Source of the DNA: Callipepla californica brunnescens
Lineage: Eukaryota; Chordata; Aves; Galliformes; Odontophoridae
NCBI GenBank assembly: GCA_023055505.1
Contig: JALIRH010000018.1
Span: forward strand, 11,214,646 to 11,278,645
DNA: 64,000 nt
Reading direction: 5' to 3'
The translations under genes were made by a program, and so were the position numbers. The notes under the pieces are model-generated. The model ran no database searches. It was not told the origin of the DNA and was given only the letters and a program-made list of their open reading frames with translations. Positions 47,104-59,162 of this stretch are shown one piece after another (position 1 is the stretch's first letter; each line of letters starts with the position of its first letter).

Positions 47104-49484
47104 ATATATGAATAAAAACTCTTTTCTCTGTTACATGTTAATATATATAATCTTATAAACATATCAGATATCAAGGTAAAATGCATAAGATATAATCCAC
47201 ATCCCATCAGTTAACTTGAAATTTTTCTGTTTGATTGGTTTTGGTCAGTTGTTTTAAACTTGTTTGTAGCACAACTTTTTTACTTCAGTATTGGATCTTG
47301 GTACATGATGATTACCTGATGTGGTTCTGGAGATCTTAGGCTAGCAAGTTTTGAGAGCTACTACTCAACCTTACTACCAAAAACTTTTCTTTGTCCTTTT
47401 CTTTCTTCATTTCACAGAAATACTACAGTTTTGATGTATTGTTGATACAATCTTTGTAGGAAAAAGCAGAAGTGATTGTCTTTACTTTTAATGAAAACCT
47501 TCTTGGACCACATCGCAACTACTTTGGATGAACATTATAGATATCCACAGAGCACAAGCAATATCTTTTGCAAAGAACTACCACAAGAAAGGTTTTTGGG
47601 CAGGATACAGTCTGAGATGTTCAAAAGAAAAGCCAGTTTGATTTTAAACTCTCCCTTAAATATAAGCTGCTTAGTGAGTTCTCAAAAACTAGATAAAATT
47701 TAGAGATTTAAAAGTCATATGACACATAAATCAAAAGAACTGAAGAGATTGGGAATGAGTTTGTAAAGAAGTAATTTTTAGCATTCACTATAATTGGTCT
47801 GGTATAGTACTTATCCATTATCTGCATTTTTTAGTTATTACTATTTTTTTCTGAAACATGACAGTTAATTGTACTTAGAAATTTGAAAGTAAAATGTGTC
47901 ATATGCATAAATAATTCATTTTTAACTCAATTTCTTCTTTATGCTTTTCAGTCTCATCTTGTTAGGAAAAGGCATTTAAAAAGCAGTTAGTTAAAGGCAC
48001 CTTTAAAAGCATTTAGTTTCTGTAAGGATGTATCTTGCATTGCCATAAATTGTAGGACCTTTTGACTTTAGAAAGATAGCTTCCTATTCTTTATGAGATT
48101 TCTGTCTTCTGCATCGTTGTGACAGTAACCTCAATTTAATACTGTAATGTAACTGGCTAGAGAAATTGGCACAGTATCTGAGGATTCAAAGTGAAACTAA
48201 GAAAATATCATTTAAATAGTAAGTTCATTATTTCTAAAGAGAATGATCAAAGAAAGCAGAAATTGTACGGAAGTTCAGGTTTAAATACAGCAAACTGATG
48301 AAATATGCACATCACATATTTAATCAACAATAGAGGCCCTTCTGGTGTGAGCAATTTATCATCTGATAGACTTGGATTGTGATAGATGATGGGAGGCAGG
48401 AGGGCTTATTTCTCTGCCTGATTCTGGAATGTATTGCTCGTGTGAAACACTGAGGTTGCTGTTACCTGGGAGAGTTAATAAGGGATTTAGTAGGGCATAT
48501 CCACTCTTAGATTATGCTTTCCTTTCAAACATTTATATTATTAGTGCCTGCTAAATTCTCTTGCCTGTACTTTGTCAACAAAGTTAGTTTTCTTTGAGGG
48601 CTCATCCAGTTATTCCCCAAGTACGTTTTTCTTCCCAGTGAGAACCTTTATGTGCATCACTGTATCACATACAGATTCTTCTGACTCAGTAATAATTATT
48701 CAACTTCTATTTAACTTTTGAAAAGTAGTAATTCCATGAAAAGTTTGTAACAACTGTATATCAAATAAAAATAAAATGTAAATTTTCTATGTAAATAGAT
48801 TTCTTTCAGTATCTTTCGGTTCTGTCCCTTTTAACTTATTAAAATAATTTCTTCAAAATACATCACTAACATGTCTTTCTTATGGCATTTTGGCTCTGAA
48901 TAGATTTTTGTGAAGCTTAATGTTTAATTTAAATGCTGTCTTTTTTTTTTTTTTCTTTTCCCTTACAATTTCTTGCTTTTTCCCTCACATAATCTGTTTT
49001 AAGATTGTAGAGAAATCCTCAGCAAAATGGCATAGGAGTAGTTCTGCTTATGTTAGAAAACCTGGGGGCAATTTACACACAGTGGAAAAAGACAAGCTTC
49101 ATCTCAATTTGCAAATGGACACAGTAAGTGGGTTAACACATAACAAATCACATTTGAAATGCAAACTAAGGAAAGCCAAACCAAACCAAAGAAACAAAAG
49201 CGCAGTGAGGATGGGCTATAAGCCTTAACTCAGCAGTAACAAATTCAACCCGAAATACATGTATACAATGTCTTCTGCACTGTGTAATATATAATACTGC
49301 AGGCAGGGTCTTCTCTAAGGACAAAATATGTTTTCTCTAACTGATGACAGTGTATGACTATAGGGATTTTGAAGGCAAAATCTCTTCTTGGGCATCAGAA
49401 TTGCAACAAGTAAAAGGTCAATGTCTTTTAAACCAGACATTGCAATCTTCACAGCTCCCTTTTAGAGCAGGGGTTTTATTTGTT
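47104..49484. other. AT-rich unique sequence
   Basis: No recognised element, apart from the exon-like candidate at 49004-49123. A T13 run lies at 48941-48953, within 65 bases upstream of that candidate. A 75-codon plus frame (47476-47703) has no features. Confidence 0.45.
49004..49123 (+). other. Exon-like segment (candidate, 120 nt, phase 0-0)
   Basis: The strongest exon-like signal of the window. A 60-base pyrimidine-rich region (T13 run, cttttcccttacaatttctt, ctttttccctcacat) leads to gttttaag at 49003. Then come 120 bases, fully open in phase 0, followed by acagtaagtggg, a near-consensus donor. The 40 residues are polar and basic, including KWHRSSSAYVRKPGGNLHTV. Length and phases allow it to be skipped or included without a frameshift. 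No family recognised. The upstream T run may make the acceptor look better than it is. Confidence 0.25.
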
Positions 49485-49640
49485 TTGGATCGTTCCCCTC
49501 TATTCTGTTCTGGTGAGGCTGCATCTAGAGTACAGTGTTCAGTTCTGAGCTCCTCAGCTCAAGAAAGATAAGAAACATCTAAAGAGAATTCGGCTGAATT
49601 AGTGGCTTGGAGTATTTCCCTTATGTGGAAAGCCTGGAAT
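49485..49640 (+). mobile_element. CR1 LINE ORF2 fragment
   Basis: A plus-strand piece of CR1 ORF2 only: cccctctattctgttctggt, gaggctgcatctagagtaca, gttcagttctgagctcctca and gctcaagaaagat. In frame these give the family words LYSVLVRLHLEY and, after a stop in place of tryptophan, APQLKKD. Sequence after about 49580 is more degraded. Neither end of the element is present, so it is an old remnant. Confidence 0.8.
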
Positions 49641-50311
49641 TGTTTACATTTTCTACATGATTAAACTTATCTTTCAGTTTAAGCAATTGCTGTGGGAGTT
49701 TGCATTTTGGGGTATTCATCAGATCTTTTATTCTTTCACTATGCAAAACTGGGAGAATAAATTGTCCAACTGCAAATTTTACAGTGAATTTAATCTACAG
49801 CTGACTGCACTACTACTCTGTGTTTATGCTGATGTGGATTCAAACCCATATTCTGATGTGTCAGATGGCTTTCCTGCAGGAAAATGAACGATGGCACTCT
49901 AGTCTTCCCTGTAGTCTGTATGATGACTGGAACCGTATTAACTAATGCCAATACACAGTGCCCCTCTCATGTCTTCCCAGTGTCTTCAAACCCAAGCTAC
50001 ATTGTCCATTCTGCATTGACCTTAGCTTCTTATAAAGAAACCTCTTACCTCAAGAGGGTGATTTGTATCATAAGAAGAATGCATTCCTCATCTGTACTTT
50101 TAAAATGACCATGGATGAGTGCACTACATCCTGACAAAGTTCTGTGGCAGCAAACAAAAGCTGCGTCCTAGGATCTCCTTGTCCTTAGCCAGCAAGGGAT
50201 TTTCACAGACTTTTTTCTTATAAATCTGGGAGAGATTACTTACAGCCATGTTTTATTCTGTATGAGATGGTGCACAAAATGCACAGCAGGAAGGCTGCAA
50301 CTGTGATGCAG
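49641..50311. other. Unique sequence
   Basis: No element recognised. Adjacent plus frames of 76 (49657-49887) and 74 codons (49884-50108) overlap by four bases but show no motif. I regard them as chance. Confidence 0.45.
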
Positions 50312-50420
50312 AATCATGTAATGGTTTGGATTGAAGGGGACCTTAACATATCATAGTTCTGATCCCTCTTCCACAGGCAGGGACGTTATCTACTAACTCA
50401 GATTACTCAAAGCTCAGGCA
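50312..50420 (-). mobile_element. CR1 LINE 3' end fragment
   Basis: Reversed CR1 terminus: agaatcatgtaatggtttgg, attgaaggggaccttaacat, ctgatccctcttccacaggc and agggacgttatctactaact, with the match lost near 50420. Degraded and short. Confidence 0.8.
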
Positions 50421-52017
50421 GATATAACATCTTACATGAAACATCTTACAGTTCAGGTATATTAATTAAGTTTCAGAAAAAGTCCCACACGACGCATCAT
50501 TGAATAGGATTCTGAGAAACCATAGAATGAAAACTCATACACTCAGACAGTCCTGATGTGCCAGACGGCAGAGATAGTTTCCAAGAGTCTGTGGCTCCAG
50601 TATTATCTGCTTAAGATTCCCTTCAGTTTTCCTGTGGTCCATATAAATACTTGCTATCTGTAGTTGTTCTGACATCTGTAGAATGATGGGTAGGTGTGTG
50701 GGCTCCGGCTAGCTGAAATGTTATCCTAAATATTGACTGGTCTGCGGGATGTGGCCTGTGGAATATGCAAACTATTATGGTACATTGTTTCCACACAATC
50801 CTGAGTCTTCTACATTAATGTATCTCTGTCATTCATAAGATATCACTGGACACAATTTCTAGGATAAATGTGAAACTATTATGATACACTAATGAGAGAC
50901 AGCACAAATCTGAAAGAAATTATATCTTTCTACTTTTTATTGGAAACTCTATGATAATAGAGTAGCTATGCTTTCATTCTGCAGCAGGTGTGTAGTGCTG
51001 GCAAAAAGAATACATAACTCTCAGGACAGAAGAACAACATGGAATATAATTAAATTAACATGAATGCAACAAGGCTGGTCCTGATGAAGTCCTGACTGTG
51101 GCTTTCTCTTTTCTTAGAAATTATTAATTAATGTTTCTCTTTATTTCACCAGTCTTCCTCATCACAGTTTTGTCCTATCTGCAAATCCTCCCCACAGTTC
51201 CACTGTGGTCTAGACATACTACAGGGAAAAGAAAAAGCCATAACAAGATTTTTTTGACAATTACGTGATGGCAACAATAAAAACAATTGAACTAATTCCA
51301 CTGAGGCTCCAGAGCAGCAGGTTTATCTTTAAAATGTGGAAAAATAATTGTATGACAGAGATAGCTAATGTCTGTACAGTGGAAGCAATGGCTTGAACCA
51401 TGAAGTTCTGCAAATTTCATCCATTTCATACAGCTACAGTGGTACTGGCATAGGAAGAGGTAATATATTACAAGGTAAATATTTTTTTCTGTATATATCA
51501 AACTGTGCTTTAAATTCTTTTTTTACTGAGTACTGACTTCAGTGAGCACAAAGAAAGATTCAGGAAAAGTGTTGTAATTGTTTGAAAGGCTTTGTTCTTC
51601 AGCCCATTTTGTTTTCATAGAGGTGGTTTGTGGCTGCTCAGTGAGATTAGCCTGTTCAGTGAGATCAGGCCTCCAGTACTTCTGATAGTTTTGTGTGAGA
51701 AGGAAAAAGGAATTCTAGTATATTTGCTTTAGAGACGGTGTAGCTCAAAAATTATTCTTTTTTTCTTTTTCAACCATAAGGATGATTATTTCAGGGTAAT
51801 CCAATTGATTAATATGCAGTTGAAGGGATGGGTTAGATTTGGGACTGTTTTGTTTTGTTTGATCTTCCCAGAAATTTGCTCTGTGATTTGGGACAAATTT
51901 CTTAACCTAGTGTTGTCTCAATTTTCTCAGCTGTAAAACCTGTACTGGGCACTGTTTTTCCTTTCTGTGATACTAAGCTTTGAATTAAATAATACTGAGT
52001 ATTTCACTGAATAAAAT
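50421..52017. other. AT-rich unique sequence
   Basis: Nothing recognised. An 11-base near-duplication (agtgagattagcctgttc then agtgagatcaggcc) occurs near 51640-51670. Confidence 0.45.
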
Positions 52018-52175
52018 TGTGCTGTGTTTTAACCTGGCAGGTGTCTGAGCACCGCACAGTCATTCACTTACTACCCCTTTCTCAGTGAGATGGGGGATAG
52101 AATCAAAAAAGAACAAAGAAGAACTCCTGGGTTGAAATAAAATTATTTACTAGGACAGAGAAAAGGAAATGGACA
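52018..52175 (-). mobile_element. LTR end fragment (same ERV family as 26826-27341)
   Basis: The plus strand begins near tgctgtgttttaacctggca and continues gtgtctgagcaccgcacagt, ctcagtgagatgggggatag, agaactcctgggttgaaata and tttactaggacagagaaaag. This corresponds to the last third (R/U5 side) of the LTR in its minus sense. The rest of the LTR is missing. Slightly longer than the homologous fragment at 20461. Confidence 0.78.
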
Positions 52176-52729
52176 GTAGTTGCAACAGTTTTGTGAAGAA
52201 TTCAGAAGATCCTTTGTGCATCTGTGCATTATCATTTCTTGATATGTGTGGGTAGATTTTTTTTTCAAAACAAGTAAAAATACCTATTGGCAACAATGCA
52301 ATATCTCCAGTTGTCCTTGACAGCAGCACACATCACATTTAGAGGATGGAACCACATGTCTCAGAGAGTTCTGTCTGTGTTTTGTGTAACTGTGGAGATA
52401 ATCAGAATTAGCCTTGCATTGCACATTGTTCTCTGCACTTCACTTACTGAAGTACTAGTACCAAGAACCTCAGAAGGTCAAGATTTTCTCCACCTCTGGA
52501 TCTCTTTTCTTGTCTGAATATTCTTCATGTAAAACTTCATTTTAAAAATGTATGTGCTCTTTAGATATATATACGATAAAAGAAAAACATAATTCAGGCC
52601 ATGTATAAACGAGTCATTAGCTGACAGAAAAGTATTTCTTAAAGTAAGCATTCACAAAAACATTGTGTATTAACTCTGAATCTGGTATGTGGTTGAGATT
52701 GAGAAGAAATTTTAGACAGATTCAAGCAG
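52176..52729. other. Short unique stretch
   Basis: No element recognised. A 76-codon plus frame (52287-52517) has a hydrophobic middle but no known relative. Confidence 0.45.
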
Positions 52730-53521
52730 TGGTTTCACATGTACCGAGTGAGTTCAACAAATCTGAGTGCCAGGTCTTGCACCTGGATCATGGCAACCCC
52801 CACTAGCAATACAAGCTGAGGGTTGTAAGGATCGAATACAGCCCTGCTGAGAAGAACGTGATAGAACTTGTGGATGGCAAGATAGACATGAACCAAAAAT
52901 GTGTCATGGCAGTTCAGAAAGCCAACTATGTCCTGGGCTGCATCAGAAGAAGCATGGCCAGCAGGTCAAAGGAGATGATCCTGCCCCTCTACTCTGTGTT
53001 GGTGAGACCCTCCCTGACGTACTGCAACCAGATTTGAAGTTCTCAGTACAGGAGACACATGGAACTGTTGGAGTGTGTCCAGAGGTGGACCACAACTGTG
53101 ATCCGAGGGATGGAACAACTCCCCATGAGAACAGTCTGAGAGAGATGGGGCTGTTCAGCCTGGTAATGAGAAAGCTCTGAGGAAACCCAATAGTAATCTT
53201 TCAGTACCTAAAGGGGAGCTGTAAGAAGAACAAACTCTTTAGCAGGTTCAGTTGTGATGATATGATAGAAATAAACGATTTCAAACTAAAAAAAGGAAGA
53301 TTTAGACTGGGTATAAGGAAAAGGCTTTTTTATGATAAGGATAGTGAGACAATGGAACAGATTGCCCAGGGAGGTGGTAAATATGCCATCCCTAAAGCCA
53401 TCCAAGGTCAGTCTGGATGGGGATCTGAGCAACCTTATCTAGCTGTAGATGTACCTGTTCATTACTATTTAGACTAGTTGACTTTTATAGGTTCCTTTCT
53501 AACTCAAATGATTCTATGAAA
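52730..53521 (+). mobile_element. CR1 LINE, about 790 bases to the 3' end
   Basis: A collinear plus-strand CR1: ggtttcacatgtaccgagtg, aggtcttgcacctggatcat, gaaagccaactatgtcctgg, tctactctgtgttggtgaga, gatccgagggatggaacaac and tgaggggctgttc-like cagcctggtaatgag. The UTR blocks follow (gtggtaaatatgccatccct, tatctagctgtagatgtacc), and the tail is ttcctttctaactcaaatga plus ttctatga. ORF2 is broken by stops and small shifts. Its tail matches the subgroup ending in caactcaaatgattctatg. Confidence 0.93.
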
Positions 53522-53689
53522 TTGATGTGGTTTAAGGAAATGCAGCCTAATCAGAATGAGACTGTACCTTCCAGGTGGTATTTGCTCTTCTATTACAGGT
53601 AGAAGTTTTGCTTTTACTTTAGGTTAAAATAAAAGCAGTATCAAATTAAAGTATTACCTTTGAAGAATCGGCTTTTAAAAACACAGGAG
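53522..53689. other. Spacer between two CR1 copies
   Basis: About 170 bases between two same-orientation CR1 elements. It may be target sequence or further 5' CR1 sequence too degraded to recognise. Confidence 0.4.
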
Positions 53690-53814
53690 AGTGCAACCCC
53701 ACTGTGTCAGCTAAGAGAGAAGAAGAGAAGTTTGTCTGAACAGGGAACTCCTCTAGAAAGTGGATAATTACTCTAAACAAGGTCAGGCCACATAGGAATC
53801 TTATAGAGTTATAT

Positions 53815-54990
53815 TTGACATGTATGGGAGGAAAACAAAAGTTCATAGCTCAGCTAGCACTAAAACTGGTCAGTGATGTTTCTTCAGGCAACAAAAACAG
53901 CTTTTCTAAGAGTGTTAATAGCAAGAGGAGGTCTATGAAAAGTGTTGAACTGTTAATGAATGAAAGCTATCATTTGACAAGCAGGAGTGATAAAAAGCAG
54001 ACATTTAATCTTAGTCTTTAATATTAACTACAGGCTTTGAGTTTCCAAATCCTGAGGATCATAACTGAGGGAGTAGCAACATTCTATTTGCTGACAGTGA
54101 AATTGTAAGGAATCAGTTGCAACAGTTTAATATTTATAAATCCATCAGACCTGATGGAATTAATCTCCAAGTAAGAATATATTACAGGAGGAGGTCTGTC
54201 AATTATTTACCAAAGGTCTTGGGAGTTTCTGAATACTCATGCTGACTAGAAGCTAATCAGTGCTATCACGATTTACAAGCAGGTCACAGGAGAAGACTCT
54301 GGAGATTACAGTCCTGTTAGTTTAATTTTAGTACTTGGAAAATTTATGGAGAAGATTATCTGGTGTGTCACTAAAAGACTGTTAAAGGACAATACAATTA
54401 TCAGGCCCAGGCAACGTGTTCATAAAAAGAAAGTTCTATCTTACTAGTTTGTTACCCTTCTATATTAAGACCATATGCACAGCGAATGAAAGGAAGAAGA
54501 TGGATGCGATCATTATGACTTTTAGAAAGTTTTTTTATCGTCCCTCCAGAATTATTCTGGACAAATCATCCAACTGTGAGGTTAACAGGTTCCATGATAT
54601 ATTGCATGAAGAACTGGCTAAAGGGTTGAGCTCTAAGAGCTGCAGTGAATAGGGTTACATCCATCTAATGGCTAGTGACCAGTGGTGCTCCCCAGGGCTC
54701 AATCTTGGTGCCAATTCCATTACCACTTTTATAATTATCTGGATGTAGAAGGTAAATGCATCCTAAGTAAGTTCTCTGATGATTCTCAACTGGGAAGAGC
54801 TGTTGACTATTTGGAGGAATGAGAGACTTTTCAGAAGGATCTAGTTTGGTCAGAACACAGGGCCATCAGCAATGGAATGAAATTTAATGAGAACAAATCC
54901 TGGATTCTGCACCTGGCACCAAGTAACACCAGACAGATACAAAAACTGGGGGAGAGTGACTGGAGATCAGACTTCCAGAGACGGACTTTT
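53815..54990 (+). pseudogene. CR1 ORF2 reverse transcriptase remnant
   Basis: Reverse transcriptase of CR1 copies its own RNA at a nicked target. In this dead copy the order of domains is still readable across several frames. An upstream stretch resembles the family linker (SVNSKRRSMKSVELLMNES, 53905-53965). The fingers follow (YKSIRPDGINLQV near 54135; DYSPVSLILVLGKFMEKI near 54300), then the turn (SGAPQGSIL near 54680) and the palm with FSDDSQLGR near 54773, where the family usually has an F-A-D-D catalytic box. Stops and frameshifts separate these blocks, so no activity is possible. Confidence 0.82.
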
Positions 54991-55369
54991 TATGGTACTA
55001 GTTGGCAGTAGAATAAACAGTGTGCCCTGACAGACAAGCAGGGTAAACAGGGTAAACTGGCACAGCCAGTTGGAGAAGAGAGGTGATGAAACCACTTTAT
55101 TTAACACTGGTACAGCCTCACCTGGAGGGTTGTAGCTCCGGGCTCCTCAGTGTAAAAGCAATATTAAGATCCCTGTGTTCATCTAAAGGATGGCAACAAA
55201 GCAACAAATACAGACACTGAAACAGGCTTCCTAGAGCCATCATTGATACCTTGTGCATATCAGTGTTCAAGAGACGTTTTGAAAATACTGTTAATGATAA
55301 GTTTTAATTTTCGAATCAATACCTGATAACTTGACTTGATGGTCTTTGTAGGTCCCTCCAAGATGGACT

Positions 55370-55433
55370 ATTCTGTTATTCTATTCCATTGTATTCTATT
55401 CTATTCTATTCTACTCTGTTCTATTCTATTCTG
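55370..55433 (+). repeat. (ATTCT)n pentanucleotide repeat at CR1 end
   Basis: About 12 imperfect copies of attct/ttcta, with variants such as ttcca and ctctg, form the 3' terminus of the CR1. CR1 families end in short tandem repeats used during target-primed reverse transcription; here the unit is five bases and has probably expanded after insertion. Confidence 0.88.
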
Positions 55434-55435
55434 AA

Positions 55436-56581
55436 GCAAATTTTTAAAAAAGTCACTAGAATACTATCAGCAAATGGAAAATTAATTTCTTGATTCAATA
55501 GCCTTTGAAATGTTTCTGGAAAAGGATAAGAGCAGAGATGAGAAAAATGTCCAGAACAATTTTCACTTAAGTTACATAAGTAACCTAATTTGACCTCAAA
55601 CAACTTCTACTCTGAGCAGAAGGTGGACTTAGTAACTACCTGTGGTCATTCTAACCAGAACTGTCCTAAAATCCTAAGATTTGTATGTGATTTTTTACAG
55701 ACTTTAAAGGGAGTTAGGACAGATCTTTTTATCTGCAGGACCACTTCTAAATTATTATTAAATTTCTATAAATATCCTATAAGGCTGTCATCAGAGATCT
55801 TACTAAGGATTAATGATGCACACAGAAGGCAATACTGATTTCACATCTCTTTCCAGGATATTTGCAGGGCCTAATTAAAATGTTCATAAATGTCTATGTT
55901 CTTCAGATTCAGAAAGCAATAAGACCTGAAACTCTTCAGTAATCTTAATGAGAAAAATATTTTATTCACTTTTTGATAATGATGAGATTGATTTTGAAAT
56001 ATTTCCTGTTTTCAATACCCAGTAGGCCCCAGGAAATGAAAATGGTTTGAAACAACTATCTCCTAGGTAAATCTTGCTGTCTCTGCCATTGCATAAATGT
56101 ATGAGTGATCTCTTCACAAGTCAATTAAATGGACTATGCCTGAAGTCAACTGGCAAGGTGCAGCTGAGCTCTTGAAATTGTTGTCCGCACCCAAGCACTT
56201 CCTTAAAGTGCACTGGATAGTTTAGGCTAAAACTGCACTGGATAGGGTGCCAAAAATAATAATATGGTTTTTCATATGGAAGTACATTTAGTTTAGAACT
56301 ATAATTAAAACCAAGAGTTTTCCCAAGTTCCAACCAGTTAAATGGTTATTCATTTTAAGTGATTTATTAATAACCTTATATTGAGAGTAGCTGTACATCA
56401 TGAGGGATATCAAATTTTTCTTTGTACTTTTCTAAAAATGTATTTTAAATGAGAGCAAGAGACATTAAACATTGTAATAACTATAGGCATCTAAAAAATC
56501 TGTATACAAAAGCTTTGATTTAGTAGAAATATCAAAATTGGGAACTGGAATTATTAAATATTCCTCAAAAAAAAAAAAAGT
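55436..56581. other. AT-rich unique sequence
   Basis: Nothing recognised. Contains an 82-codon plus frame (55590-55838) without motif and an A13 run just before the LTR at 56582. Confidence 0.45.
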
Positions 56582-56985
56582 TGTCATGGTTTTATGATTT
56601 TTGTTATCGGTATTCCACATCATAACATCATGCTGTGCAGTGGGAGTTAAAGAGTTAATGCTCCAGCTCTGTGGATCATTGATAGTTCTGTGTATACCTG
56701 TCTCAGAAGAGAAGAACTACGTACCCTAGAAGACTTTATTTTGCTTTGCACTTTTCTGTTTTCTGCTCACAGGGAAAGATAAAAACTGTTCACATGTCAC
56801 GAGATGTAGGCTCTTTCCTTTTTGGATTGACCCAGCAGTGGATGATCCCTAACCAGCTCGCCTTCAGTGTTAGCCTTTCGTTTTCATACACTGCAATTTT
56901 ATTTGATTTATTAGCTTCAATTCCAATCACATTGTATTATATTGTGTTATTTTGCATTCCAATAGAAAGAAAACATTGCTAACAA
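56582..56985 (+). mobile_element. LTR, tgtcatggtttta family, copy 1 (3'-truncated)
   Basis: Avian endogenous retrovirus LTR in plus orientation. It starts with tgtcatggttttatgatttt and runs through cattccacatcataacat-like sequence, agtgggagttaaagagttaa, agagaagaactacgtaccct, ctgctcacagggaaagataa (TATA-box-like part of the LTR), gcctttcgttttcatacact and tgtattatattgtgttattt. The match ends at about 56985, roughly 170 bases earlier relative to its relative at 61132. No gag/pol/env recognised nearby. Confidence 0.78.
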
Positions 56986-57957
56986 GATTTTTCTTCTCTC
57001 TTGATCTATTCCTCAAATGTATTAAATGCATCTGAATGACTGTCAATTTAATATAATGTTTTATTCTCTTAAAATATTATAATTTCCAACAGACAATAAA
57101 ATCTTTTAAATTTTTTCTCATTTTTTTAACTTTGCATTTATTGATGTCAGATTTATTTTTTAAGGCATGATTTTAGTGGAGATGAAACAAGAGATTGCAG
57201 AGGTAAGAGGTAAATGGTAGAATAATTATATTTCCACAGTAGTTCTTAATTATTAAATATTTTTTGTCAATTTTATTGTTCTTTGGAGGTTAAAATGTTT
57301 TTTAAATTAGTATTATATGCCTAATTGATCATACAAGTGACTTCAGAACTATTGAAGTTTAATATTATTCTGTTGCAACACAATTCTGCTGAACTAGTAC
57401 ATAATTATGTTCTCACTATGTTACTTTTAGTTGCCATAATGCTAATTGATTACTTGGATATATTTTCTATTTGTATCCCTGTATAAAAGACATGCAAAGA
57501 AACAGAAGAAAAAGGAAGTTCAGTATAGTGGAATAACAGTTAGTAAAGGAGATGAATTAGATTTCTGAATGATATCTTCTCTTCTAATGTGCATACTTAA
57601 TCGTTTATGAAACAATTTAGAAACAAGTTGAATTCTGCAACTCAACCTTCTTTAATCCACTTAGGTGGTATTCTGGCTGGATCAAAAAAAGTCAGTTTTG
57701 ATCCAAAGTATTATTGTTTCCACATATATGATTTTGACTTTCAATCAATCCAGAATAACCTTTTTATGTTCTATATTCAGAATATTTTAAGTTTTAAATT
57801 ATATATTTTTCCAGTATATCATTGGTTCAGGATATGAACTGCAACAACATGCATAAGAACTATGTCATTTATCATCCATTAAAGATGTGATGGCCAACAG
57901 CTTCATATTATTATAATGAACTAACCCAATGGCTGTTCAAGTCTGAAAAGCTCAGCT

Positions 57958-58002
57958 GTTGTTTTTGTTTTGTTTTTTTTCTTTTTTTCCTTTTTTTTTT
58001 CC
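57958..58002. repeat. Polypyrimidine (T-rich) tract
   Basis: T runs broken by single G or C bases. Simple low-complexity sequence. Confidence 0.8.
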
Positions 58003-59139
58003 AAAAGGTTTTTATACCTGGATTGGAACTATAGGACACAGCAAGCAGATTATAGGTCTGGCATTCTTTGACGATGAGCACATTACACCATTTTGAACGT
58101 TCAATATACTGGAACAGTGAAAACATGGGTGGAAGAACATCTTTCATTGGATTTCTTAATATTTAGTTTAATAGCAATATGCTTAATTATTAACGAAAAT
58201 CTTTGTTACACTTCTCAAATGATTGCTCAAATGTTGCAAAAATAATGCTTTATCTAAGGGGATTTTATAGGCAATGTGTAAAATGGACAGACAATGATAT
58301 TCCATGAAAATTAAAATCATCTTTTGTATGTTGCAGCAAAAGAAAAGTTTCTGATACATTATGAATATGGCAGTTCTTATCATCTTTGCTTATTAGAGTC
58401 TAGTATCATTAGACACCCACACTTGAGATGCTCAGACACTCAGATAAGCAATACATGTATCATCTGTAATCTCCTGGCAGATATCTACACCTTTTGTTCC
58501 AATAAATGATACCATAGTGATGAAATAAACTACCCTAGAAATAAGCTCTTAAAATAGATGTTGGTATTGAGAAATCTATGAGTGTGAGGCACTGGAAAAG
58601 CAGGAATCCATCTTGCTTGCTTGAACCACATCATTTCAGATCTTGTCCTGCACAAACCAACATTACTCGCTATCGTTTGTAGAGAGAAGTAAATTGTATA
58701 TTTCCTCCTCCTCAGCACTTTTGCTTGAGGAAGAAGTATTTTGTAGTCAGACATTTTTGTAGAGAAAATATCTCTAAACAAGAAAAAAATCTTTTCTGTA
58801 GTTATAATAATAGACTTCCAGAATGACCTCTGGCTGATTACTCTGCCTGCCATTAGTGCATTTTAAGATGACAGGTTAGGGTGGCTTCTGACATGGCTTG
58901 GAAAAATATTTCTGTCACTTAAAAGCAAGATGTGTTCAGTTTTGGTAAATCACCTCTCTTAAAACCTGAAAGTCTGCAAAACACTTATGTAAATGCTTAA
59001 TTTTAAACTTGTGAATAGTACTATTAACTTTGATTGTACTTTTCACATACCTAAAACTAGGGACGTGCTTAAGTGCTTCACTAATAGCAGTGAAGGATGG
59101 GAGAGGAACACCCATGACCTCCATTTATGTTACTTCACT

Positions 59140-59162
59140 TTTATTTATTTATTTATTTATAT
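59140..59162. repeat. (ATTT)n microsatellite
   Basis: Five tandem copies of attt. Confidence 0.85.

Larger units (their letters stand above)
53690..55435 (+). mobile_element. Longest CR1 LINE of the window, about 1.75 kb
   Basis: Plus-oriented CR1 that extends well into the reverse transcriptase region of ORF2. From the left it has the block coding a KAKAQL-like linker, the fingers of the polymerase, the PQGSIL region near 54690, the palm motif near 54775, then the C-terminal part (ggattctgcacctggcacca, gcctcacctggagggttgta). A shortened UTR follows (acttgatggtctttgtaggt), and the end is a pentanucleotide attct repeat instead of the usual octamer. Several internal deletions are visible after 54960. 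Confidence 0.9.
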
